This document shows, in pieces, positions 37,990-48,896 of a DNA stretch of 64,000 nucleotides. The notes under the pieces were generated by a model. It had not been told where the DNA came from. It did no database searches and worked only from the letters and a program-made list of their open reading frames with translations. The position numbers and the translations under genes are program-made. How positions within the stretch are numbered: the stretch's first letter is position 1; each line of letters opens with the position of its first letter. The stretch covers positions 3,037,920-3,101,919 of the forward strand of contig JAYKAV010002955.1 of NCBI GenBank assembly GCA_035582835.1. The letters are read 5' to 3'. This stretch comes from Phoebastria nigripes (lineage: Eukaryota; Chordata; Aves; Procellariiformes; Diomedeidae).

Positions 37990-38050
37990 ATTGGTGCAAA
38001 CTGGTGTTGCTCAAATAAAATCAGTGCTAATTTATACCAGCAGAGTCTTT
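37990..38050. repeat. Fragment of an ancient interspersed repeat ('tttataccagc' type)
   Basis: The segment 'ttggtgcaaactggtgttgc' followed by 'tcagtgctaatttataccag' has the partly palindromic look of an old amniote repeat tail. The core 'tttataccagc' also appears at 16832 and 32889 in this window in similar surroundings. Family not named. Confidence 0.3.
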
Positions 38051-41000
38051 TTCCTTCATTTTTTGTGTTCAGGGAAGCTGAATGAATCACACACTCTTAG
38101 TTTTGTTCTTTAGGTACTATCTTATTGTACTTATCTAATTATTTAAACAGCTTCTCTATCCTGAGTACTTTGCCAAACATTAGTAAAACTGTCTTAAACC
38201 CATCAAGGGTTATCATCTTAGACACTCAAGAGAGCTGGAGAGATCACAGCTGGGATTTCAAAGAGTTTCTAGTTCCTAGACTGAATGAGTTTTCTGAGGA
38301 CACAAAGCAAGTTCATCCAGCAAGTGAGGGAACTTGAAGAATTCCTCAAATGTGAATCCAAATGGCTTTTGGATATCACTCTGTTCAGTGTTGCTCTGAG
38401 TTAGTTGGGTCTGGGCTAGAAGCAGAGTTCACCATTCCATGGAAATATGTTGGATGAAACATAGATGCTTTCAGTCTACAGAAAACTGCTATGATGACCT
38501 GGAAGAATGGATTTTGAAGACCAAAATGGCAGATGCTCTCAAGGAAGTTGTGTGGGACCCTGGTTCCACCAGCATGCATTTCTGAATTTAGCCTCATGGC
38601 CTCACAGCTCCAACTAACATAAAAATAAATGCTTCAATGTTTCCAAAGGGTTCAAAGAGATTTTAGGTCATAATTGCCATTTCTGTACATTGTAACCATG
38701 CAGGGCTTTTTTCCCTGTGCTTTAGGACTCTCTTATTTTGGTTTTAGTTAAAGTAAAAAATATGTTCTCACATGCGAACTGTATTATTATACTTCCATTA
38801 TCACACTAAGACATAATAGTCATAGATAAGAAATTTCTCTGATTTCCTTTACCAGATGATGTGAAAGATGATACAGTGGCAGGAACTTAGGCCTTAAACA
38901 TTCTAAAGCAACATAAAACTTCTGAAGCAAAACCCAATAGTACAGCAACAAAACTNAAACATCCTTTATGTGTCCATGGTACATGGACAACAAAAACATC
39001 AGCACCAAAGACTTAGTAAATGCCTAAGAAAGATCATCTCTCCCAGGAAGCAGCTCATAGATGATTTCTGTTCATTCTGGCTGTTGATTAGGATCTTCTT
39101 GTCCTTTCCATTATTTATTTTGTTTTATACTATAACACGATAAACAAAAACTTGGGATAATGCAGCTGCATTCAAGGTAAAGTCTGCACTTGGCTAAAAA
39201 TAGGTGCATGTTTGCTTTGAATGATACTGAAGAAAGAACAGGAGGACTCAATCTCTTCTTAATCATAGAGCAGTGTCTACAATTCTGGAAACAAAACCAG
39301 AAATGGGTCCCCAAAATGAGGAAGGGAATACAGTGGCTCAAATGCACCAAAGTCAAAGGATGCCTTTCCAGTGATTGAATTTGGTAAGATTGGATGAAGG
39401 TCGTTGCATTCAAACTTCAACGAAACAGAACACATGGTTTTTAAACTTTCCTTTGAAAGCTAATGAGGAATGCTTAATTATGCTTCTTATTTAGGTGGAG
39501 ACTGAACAGAAATGATCATCACTGACTTAAAGACAGGTGTCTTTTTTCTCTGTGATGTAGGAAGACTACATTCTTCTTTGTGAGGAGCTAATCAGCAGAA
39601 ATCTTTGGGCTTGTGGCCTTTCCTGCCTCCCAGCAGATGTCACAAACTGTGTAGATCTCCCTCTTACCAGCTCTGAGTTTTTATATCATTTGAAGTTTGA
39701 AAGAATTCTCTTCTGACTCCTACACAAGGCATTATATAATAGATATTGTGCAACTACNCGTGTCTTCTTTCCAGTTCTTATATCTGCTTCTTGCTGCTTT
39801 TTTTTCCTTTCCCTTACAGCTGTTTGAAACATTTGTGGGATTTGTCAGAAAACACAAAACTTTTTTTTTTTTTCAGTTCTGGCTGTTTCAGATGAAAACT
39901 GAATTATCAGCCTAAATATTTACTGAAGAAAAGGTGTTTGACATGTTTGTTTTCCCAGAAATCTACATTAAAATAACCAGTTCAAACATTTTATCTGTCA
40001 AGCTTGATGGTTGGTAATTTTTCTTTGAGAAATAATAAAAAAATACACTGCAAATGAAAAGATGACAAGCTGTGTTTCTTACTTGTCTCAAGAAGAAGAA
40101 AATATCTCTTTTAACCTTGCCAGATGATGAAGGTAGTTGAAGAGCGTCATTATTACTCTTTGTGAGTTTTAATTTTTTCTTTAAACTCAGCGTATGTTCC
40201 AATCTCATCATGAGACGGATGAAAGTATCATGATAGTATAAGAAGGTTTGTATACCTATGACTTGATGAATACCTCTGACCTGTTATATTTCTCTCCAAT
40301 AAAAAATGTCATACTAATCCATATTTTCAAATATGCTAGAGTCCTACCCAGTCCTACCTTTCTTTAATTTATTATCATGTAATTCTTCAGGATGAGGGGA
40401 ATGAGGGGTCTTCATCTTCTGGTTTCTTTTGTCTTTCCTTCCTATTTTGTTTCAGGTTTTCCAAGCAATGCCTCAGGCTTCTGTCTTGCAATCATATCAC
40501 TACATTTGGCTGCAAAACTTTCTCAACTGCATGAGTTGAATTGCTTTTAGGCAGAGGATAATGAGTTTCTTCTCCTGTGTCTGCAACAGGGTTTGGAGTT
40601 GCTTTCTGATGCACAGGTGTATATCTCTATGCAACTTGCTCATGAGAGGAGAGAATAATATCATTTTGCAAACTATACAAGGATGGGCATCTGAGGATCT
40701 GGAAAACCAAATTATTCAATCTGTTTTCCCTTGCCTGATATTTTATTCATGCTAATGTAGATCCAGACTTTTACTATAATACGTTAGTTAGATAGCCAAT
40801 CTAGAAAAGCACTATATCTAATTAACTTTTTTTTTTTTTTTTTAACCTGATCGGCTTTTTACTGGTTTAGCAACTACAACAGAGAGATCTGGTCCTGGTC
40901 CAAACCAGTCACAGAGATGATGACCCCTAAAGACAGCAGTGAGGTAAGAGTGAGCAGGACTGGGAAGGAAGTAGTTTATCCATGACTCTTTCATTTAAGA

Positions 41001-42399
41001 TTTCAAAGTACTTTTTTAAAGTGAACAAGTCAGTCAGTGAAAACATTTGGTAATATTCAAACTTTTCTTCTCCTTTCATATTATACATGGAAAATAAATT
41101 AAGTTTACAAAACAGAAGAAAACAAGAATTTAATTGCAGGAATATCAGAACAGGGACTTCAACAGTATCAAGTGAAAAACAAAATAATTACAAAAGCTAA
41201 TTTTTCTTAAATTATGTTCAGAATTTAGAAATTAACATTTCNGCTGGGAACCTGTTTGAAAAGTCTTATCTGCTGGAAGCAATGACAAAATTGTCACAAA
41301 TAGGTGTGAGGATTGAGCCCACAGTCCCTGAATTTATGTTGTGGGCAGCGTGCTTCATGTTGTCAAAACCATTTTCAACACTGTCTTAAGTAACTTAGCT
41401 TCTTAGAGATGACACAATAGGGATCTTTCTGCTACTTAGTAATCTGAAGTCATGTTTGAGATGTTTTGTAGCACTCCTGATAGGCAAGCCCTTCTTTTTT
41501 TCCACAGCACTTTGAGAAAGATCCCTATTCTAGCTGTTACCAGTTTCAGGTAAGCAAAANCTTTTTCACAGAGATAACTTGATCAAAGCTGCAGCCTTGC
41601 AGAATTGCATGACCAGGGTAGCAAACCTGAACTCCCTTTTATATTTTTCAAATAGTGCTGTTCTAAGCATACTTAACTTTCAAATATAATTTTTGTATGT
41701 ATTTCTAAATAACTAGCAAAGATCCAGCCTCATCCCTTCATAAGCAAAAAGAGCTTTGACATTGATCTTATTGGAGTTGAAAAGCTGGTGTAAGTTAACT
41801 CTGGATAGAGGACTAAAAAACTCTCATAAATTAACAAAATGTGGTGTGCTATAGTAAGTAGTTATCTCTGTCCAGATTTTTTTATTGTTTTTTACACATC
41901 ATTTGCCATGTAACAGTTCCTGACAGAACATAACACATGTCCTAAGATTCATGAAAACTTAATGGAGCTTGATTTCAAAAGCACAGAGATAAAAATAGAT
42001 GCTGGAAGAATATCTTAACATAGACTGTTTTGTTAAAACCTCTCGTGTCTCATAAGATAATATCTTACAACATGAATTCTGTCCTTGTTTTCTGTTAGCT
42101 CCCTCCTGCCACATTAACTTTTAATGAATCGTTCTTCTNTTTTGCTGACCTGATTAGTAACACTTTCATTTTCCAGTTTCAGGGGATCAAGTAGAAACAA
42201 CCTGCAGATGACATACAGTTATCCAGATAACATCCAGTTGCTGGAGGGACTATGTCAACAGGACTCTCTTCTTTCTAAAAATCTTTCAAACTGAACATGA
42301 TGGTCCCTCACTGCCATTCTGGATGACCCCAGAAAATCATGGGTGATGTAGAAATGGATTAAGATGACTAAATATTGGCACCTGTCAGTTAGTGAACTG
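38051..42399. other. Anonymous non-coding DNA
   Basis: No gene or clear repeat recognised. T homopolymers occur near 39860 and 40829. Open frames are all short and unconvincing. Confidence 0.55.
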
Positions 42400-42545
42400 G
42401 AAGGAACCGATCATCTGATCAGGCAAAAATGGATAAAAGAGAGAAAGAGAATCGTCCATGGTCACAAAGTTGTTCACTGACAGTAGTGGTGGGTCAGGCC
42501 CCATGTTATCTAGCTCCCCTCCTGCTCTGTTTTTCTCTCTGACAT
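42400..42545. repeat. Possible MIR-like tRNA-SINE relic
   Basis: The order 'gaactggaaggaacc', 'atggtcacaaagttgttcac', 'gtgggtcaggccccatgtta', 'tagctcccctcctgctctg' resembles the right half of MIR-type SINEs (a ggtcacacag... segment, then an accaggtct... segment, then ccatgctct). Divergence is high and the A and B boxes are not visible, so this is tentative. Confidence 0.3.
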
Positions 42546-45500
42546 CCTCCACCTAAATTTATGTAAATTAGACATTGACAGAGGTTTTCCTCCCCCTAGG
42601 GTGTGAAAATTTTTCAGATTTTACCATGGCTCTTCGTCTTTTAATTTCATACGGTGGTAACAGTATAATCTTCCAAATTTCATTTACTGTGGACATTGGA
42701 GCCTGGAGAGCTGTGCGCTGAAAGATAATTTTCATTGCTAAGAGAAAGTACCACACTTTTTTATAGTGCAGCTATCCTAATAATAAAAAAAATATATTGC
42801 CTCCACTTGGAATAATTAAATACACTGTTTACTTAAATCAAAACCTCTGAGCTTATATATGCTTTGAAATCTTTTTAAACCAAGACCATTTATGGGACAT
42901 TTAGTATTTACAAGATTAAGGCATTTCTGCTTGTATGTGGAATAAAACTATCACTCAGAAAATACAGAGTTTAAAAATCTCCAAGGGGTTGCAGATCACA
43001 GATTTTTTAAAGTTAATTGCCTAGATCTCCCCCAAAGTCCTCTGAGTCCTATTCTGGATCAGTCTAAGAACTTGGTTTTGTTCCTCTGCCACTTCCCTGG
43101 AGCTTTAGAAGAAAACATGTCTGTTCCTATGCCATTTCCTACCTATATTACCAATATGTAGGTTAAAAATTTACCTGGATATCAGCTTTAGAAGGCAATA
43201 TTGAGGGGGGTGGTGTGATTTCCAGGAGAGGAAAAAAAAAATAACCCACAACAAAAACCAGCAGAAAACTATTAAAACTGAGCTAATATTTAGCCATCTT
43301 AGCTTAAGGACAGTTTGGCATATATTCCTCAGACTTCATGGTAACATTTCATTTTATCTTTATATTAAGTGACAGTCTCCCAGATTTAGCAAATGTAGGC
43401 CAAAATACCATTTCATAGCAAGTGCCCTGGAGAATCAGCTGGTATTGTATCTTAGTTAATAATGCATTTATTAGCAGAATTTGGATAATTCACAGAGATG
43501 GAAAGATGGAAGTCAAGGAAGTTAAAGTCTACCCCTTGTTTTCCACTGACCGAATATATGAACTTGATCACAGCACCTGGCTACTCTATTTTAGGTCCCC
43601 ACCTTCCTCCTATGGACACATCAATTAACGTTTTTCCTCTGTCAGACACTTCATTAGCTTTAGGTCCCTCAGTCCCAACACAGCAGCTCTGGATGGGAAA
43701 TAAACACTGCCGTGAACTCCTGAAGGCATAGGAAATGTTAGACTGCCAACCTCCGTAAGCTGGAGTTGTATTCTCATTTCCTTTTCCACAGTTGTTTTGT
43801 CCTAAATGNAAAGAATGAGAATTTAACACTAAGGAAAACAAACAGACATTTAATTAACCAAATGATGTATTTCTTGTGCCAAAGATTTGCTCCCATTTGT
43901 GTCTACATTCCATATTTTTGTTTACTTAGAAAGAGAGAGAGAAAGAAAGGGATTGAAATAAACCTGCTGGATTTTTCACTGTAACATCCACACCTGAGAA
44001 GGTTACTTAACAGGATTTTTGCCATAATGCTCTTCCACCCAAAACCAGCTAAAAACCCACCTTCAATTTATTAGCTTTTAAAAAATTTGTTCTATTACCC
44101 TGTTTTTTCTCTTTAGCGAATTCATAAATGGCAAGGGCAGTCCACAGAATCAAATAATTTTTGAGCAAAGTAGTAGTGCCTGTTAGGATCTCAGAATATA
44201 AATATATCCCACTTTTATTTTCATTTGTTAAACATGGAAACAAATGTGAAGGCTTTATAAACATGTGATACTGGGATTTATACCTGAGATTGGAGCACGT
44301 AATTTTTAAAAAAAAGAAGATCTTTCTAAAGTAGCTGGGTAAATGCATGTACATACAGCCCAGCTCCACCACACATCAACACCATATTTTGTATTCAGTG
44401 TGTTTTGTGCTGATCACAGCTTTCAGTCAGGTCAACCTCATCTGCTTTGTTTACTAAACACCACATGTATCACACCATGGCAGTTTTTATTGATTTGAAT
44501 TTTATGCAATTCCACTGAATGCTACAAAATGCTATAGCTGAGACTAGCACTTGAGATTAAAGCTGCAGAGAGCTGCATTTAAACAACAACATTTTTAATA
44601 AAAAAGTATATTTAAGTACTACTATGATGACAGGCTGAATGGTTGATGAATAAAAGGCTCTTGTTCTTAGCTGATGCTACGCATTATATGATGTATCACC
44701 AAATTAGGTCTGGCCAAAATATGAAAATCATTATCTAATTAACTAAACCCAGTCCAGCATCTTTTAATGTAGTCCTGTATCCTGCTAGCAGCTAAGCCAC
44801 AAGTATGTAGGTTAGCTGCAGAGANGGAGAATAAAAAATAAAACTAAAACTGAGGCTGTTTAGCACAATAGATGCAAAGATATTCAGCTGCAAAGAACAC
44901 CTAGTTCAAAGCCTGCAAGTGGTCATCTCACCAGAGACATGGTTAAAGATAACCACAGCTTTTTATAAAAGTGTGCAAGCAACCCTACTAATCTGAGCTG
45001 TTAAAATTCTGTATCTCTCTGGATCTTACATAATTCCTGGCTGCACAAAATCCCTTTTTAATAGTTTCTTGGCGAAAAAGCATTCCACCATCAGAAATTC
45101 AACCTTTTTCGGGGACTCAACTATAAACTAACCACATTTCTCTTCTAGATGCAGCTAGAACAGTAATGAATCACAGAACACAATTACAAATATAAAGTTT
45201 TAAGGTAAATATGAAATGATTTTTCCCCAGAGAATCTGACATCTGAATCCGCCCTTCTTTTACCCCTGTCCTTCATAGAGTTTTAAGCTGCTGAAATGGC
45301 TTTTCCCGACTGCTGGCAGCATGACCCAATGAGGGCACACCTCTCTTCACAGAAACTTAGCATACATATTCTGGTAAGTAGGTACAGAACAGAATGTGAT
45401 TATCATGCCATTGGAAAGGTAAATGTAGAACAAATTTTAAAAAGGTAAATTGCATTACTACAGCTCAACAGCACTAAAGTTAAAATTACTAGGTTTTTTC

Positions 45501-48500
45501 ACCTATCTACTTCCTTCTGCTGTGCTGGCTTCTATAACCCCCAAGATTGATCTGTAGGTCAGAATAATAGCTCTTAGGCAATGCAAAAATTTCAGTATTT
45601 TAAGATAGCAGAGGTGTTTTTGAGAGTTATTATGAAACTCAAGCCAATTGAAAGAGAAAAATACTCAGGTTATTTCCTTGTTAGAGCTGTAATTCCTATA
45701 GGAAAAAAAGGTGGTATGTGTTCAAAACCAAAATTTATTACTGTCCTTGGAAACAAGTAGTTTGGAGCCAAAACTCCATTTTTAAGTGAGCATGAGCTAA
45801 GTCTCTTCCAATTATTGTTTGCACTGCAGTCAGACATTACTTTCTGAAAGCATGCTGAGTTTTAAGGAGTGCTAACACCCTAAGTCCCAGGTGAACTGCA
45901 ACAATGTCTTGTTGGTTCTACAAAAGTCGGGGGGGGGGGATTACTTTCAGGTGCATTTGTTGAATGTCATTGCCTGAGCTGGTTTGGGCAAGATCCCTCC
46001 ATATGAACAGTTCTGTGCTCATCACCTGTATCGTGACCATAAAGCTATGGTGGTGTCCTCATGTGACCTACAAGTGCGTCTTAGTTTGTCTCTATTTGGA
46101 AAATTAGACCCACAAATTTCCTTTAAGTACATTGAGCTTAACTGAATTCAAGGGGAACTCTAAATTGGATACCTGTGGTGCCAAGTTTAAGTTTTTACAT
46201 CAGGGAAAAACAGGCAGCTCTGAAAGTAAAATGTATAGAGTTTTCATTGCACCACTTGTCCAAAGAAGATCAATTTATTTATTTAGAGAAGCAAGGTATT
46301 GTCAGTCATCAGCTGTGTAGTTTAACACTGGTTATTAACATCAGCACACAATCTCGAAAGGAAGAATCAGCAGCACATTTCCAAAGCAAGCTGATATGCT
46401 CTGTACGATTTAGTCATCTCCTCACAGGCTCAGGGGCACAGAACAACCAGCGAGTAACCACCCACCTCCTGCGGTGTACAGTCTCCTCTGGAAAGTGCAT
46501 CGGAAATTATGTCTGAAAACATTGGATAATCACTATCTTGATGTTTTGTTTGCCCATTCTTTTTAAACCTCGTAACCATTGTGACCAATCCCCATGAAAA
46601 TCCTTATGTTTTGAATTGGAAAGAAGGTANTTAAGCAAAAAACATCTCTCTCCAATAGAGCCGGAAAAAATCACTTAATCTCTGCAGTTAAAGACAGTAG
46701 TCACTAAGACGCATGCACCATTGGACCCTTAGGTAGCATAATCACTGCTCTGAGATTTTCTAGAAGCTATTTTACCTGTATTACTCTCCGAAATAGACCT
46801 TCTTTTAGGATTATTAGACAAATCACCAGCCTATTTTCTTGTCTCATTTGCACCTGCTCTCCTGCATTGTGTTCAGTTACAGGACTCAGAGCACAGTTTT
46901 CCTGACATAAAAATGAAATACAGGACACAAGAAAGGGATTTTTTTTTTTTTTTTTTGTGGAGATGGAGAATAGTGGAATCAGTTTGCTTACAACAAGCAT
47001 CCCCAGGTTAATTAATGATAAACTAGAAATTGTTTTTCAACCCAAAACCAAAGATTTCATTTCAAATTTCAGGTTGTATTAACCTTTCCATTTACTTTAT
47101 ATTTTTAAATAAAACTAAANGTTTAAAACAATTTTTTTACAATGCCAACATAAAGCACCATGGCATTTTTAATATACCATTTCAAAAATTTCTTCCCTAC
47201 TTCTTCTCAAATAGTGGGAATAATTTTGCCTCCTTAAAGAAATTAACTTTTGAAAATATTTACTCATCTGTATGTAACTAAAATGGACAGTTAACCCAAA
47301 GTCCACCACAGTTGGGTAAGAGGAAAGTAGTATCACTTCTATTTGGCACCAAAAGATCTGAAGTGTTATTTGCATTATCGACATAGCACCCAAACAGTAG
47401 GCATCTCAAAAGAATGCAGTTCCCAAGAATGGTTTAGACACCAAATCATGCTGGGAAAACAAGGCAACATAGATATTTTCAATCTATCTCTCACCAGGAA
47501 AGACTAAGTTTGAAACAAGAAGCGGCTGGAGGAGCAGCCAATGGATATGGACATAGTCATGAAAGAAGGAGGTAAGTTGAGGGATGGAAGTATTTGAGAA
47601 CTGCCTATGATTTTGTCTGACAGTGATCTGAGCTGCCAGTTACGTGATCCTAGCTTAGGACATGTCTTTATAAAGAAGATTCCATTTTCTGATTCTTACC
47701 TATTTTTCATTCTTAAATGACTGTAGAGCATGCTGCTTGGAAGGAAAATATATAACAAGAAAAATCTGATTAGAATGATGCCTTTATCTGAAGACAGTTA
47801 TTCTGATGCTCCAAATGTAAAAAAAAATTAAAAAAAATCCCTCCTAAATAATGTAATTTTATTTTTTATTTTTTATTTGTCTGTATTTCAGTAGATAGAG
47901 ATTTTGATTTCAAAATAAGATCTTGTAATTATAAATGAAGATACCTTTCCCCCCTTTTTTGGGCTTGAAGATGAATTCTGTGCCACCCAAGAGAAGAATG
48001 TTCATGGTCACACTAAATCTTACTTTGGCATCCTGAAGACTTCGAAGTTAATATGACTTTTTTAGGCTCATTTCCAACCCTTTTTTAGTTACTGATTTCT
48101 CTTACAGAAGTACGCTGACAATCATTTCAAGAGGCATTTGCATTAAGCTGGGAGCCAGCAAAGCACTTAAGTTGGTGTACTTAATAAAATGCATCTTCTA
48201 TTGAAATCACTGTGCCAGCCTGCAAGCTTAAAAATAAGCATATACTTAACTGCTCTGATGAATTACAGCAGATCAACAGTTTTATTATCACTGAAGTCAG
48301 GAGACGTCCTCAAGTTTGTTATTTCTTTCCTCCTTTTAGCCCATTGTTAAAGAGAAGTTTTATAATTGGAAGGTTTGGGACTGTGATTCAAAGCCAGTCA
48401 CAATCCATCACTGGAAGGATGTGGAACGTGTGACTATTTGAGACAGTCACTTAGTTTTAACTTTTAAATAGCAGTAATAAGTTTTTGCAAACAATCTTCC

Positions 48501-48520
48501 CTTTGACCGCCTGAGACNGC
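42546..48520. other. Anonymous non-coding DNA
   Basis: No gene supported. It includes a GA run at about 43928-43951, an uninterrupted G11 run at 45929-45939 (potentially G-quadruplex-forming only with further G runs, which are not adjacent), a T run near 46940, and A/T-rich low-complexity DNA at 47819-47878. The 113-codon plus frame at 46175-46516 has no recognisable domain. Confidence 0.55.
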
Positions 48521-48557
48521 AATTTCTAGGCCGGCGGTTTCTTTCATGGAGTCACCA

Positions 48558-48583
48558 GTTGCTCTTTTTTTTAGCAGGTGAAA
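48558..48583 (+). other. Juxtaposed 3'/5' splice-site motif (recursive-splice-like)
   Basis: A strong pyrimidine tract followed by TTTTAGCAG at 48577 is directly abutted by GTGAAA, that is Yn-N-CAG|GTRAA. This arrangement is the hallmark of zero-length recursive splice sites in long vertebrate introns. A second donor-like ATGG|GTGAGG lies 11 bases on (48585-48594). This is motif evidence only; whether the region is transcribed on the plus strand is unknown. Confidence 0.2.
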
Positions 48584-48584
48584 A

Positions 48585-48719
48585 ATGGGTGAGGTGGATT
48601 ACCTTGAGCTCAGCACCTACCGCCAAAGCTTTAAATCTGACAGTGGCCTCCGTTTAGCTGATGAGTGCAGAGTCATTCTGCGTCGGTTGGATATTACTTA
48701 TTTTGCAGTAGTAGCTTAA
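48585..48719 (+). CDS. Candidate 44-aa small ORF, unrecognised
   Basis: ATG sits in a strong start context (A at -3, G at +4), with an in-frame TGA just upstream that fixes the start. It encodes 44 residues beginning MGEVDYLELSTYRQSFKSDS and ending at TAA 48717-48719. The composition is protein-like (balanced charged and hydrophobic residues, with an Arg/Leu-rich helix-prone part around residues 23-36), unlike the Phe/Ser/Cys-rich chance frames elsewhere. It lies in a patch with several CpGs and follows the splice-acceptor-like motif at 48577. No family is recognised. It may be an exon remnant, a small peptide in a lncRNA, or chance. Confidence 0.2.
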   Translation: MGEVDYLELSTYRQSFKSDSGLRLADECRVILRRLDITYFAVVA

Positions 48720-48844
48720 TACCTTGCCCAACAGGTTAAGAGTTTCATGTGTGTTAAGTTGACCCTTGTGCCTCAACACCTCCAGGATGAGTGGTTTGTA
48801 GCTTTGCAGTAGAGCAAAGCACCTAGAGACCATCTGCCTTTCCA

Positions 48845-48896
48845 GAGCGTCGTGAAGTCATCTGAGCATCAGCTAGTGCATGACTTCACGACGCTC
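48845..48896. repeat. Perfect 17-bp inverted repeat (hairpin), 18-nt loop
   Basis: The left arm 48845-48861 (GAGCGTCGTGAAGTCAT) is the exact reverse complement of 48880-48896. Pairing does not extend outward. In RNA from either strand it would form a stable 17-bp stem with two CpGs in each arm. It is shorter than a usual pre-miRNA stem, so a miRNA call is not justified. A cruciform, small structured RNA or MITE-like remnant are alternatives. Confidence 0.9.

Noticed and set aside
45929..45939. G11 run as a G-quadruplex or switch-like element
   Set aside because: It is a single G run without neighbouring G tracts; better treated as a homopolymer.
46175..46516. A 113-codon plus frame as a gene
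   Set aside because: No recognisable domain, no splice or promoter context; length is compatible with chance.
48845..48896. Calling the perfect hairpin a microRNA
   Set aside because: The stem is 17 bp, shorter than a typical pre-miRNA stem, and pairing does not extend outward; no known mature sequence was recognised.
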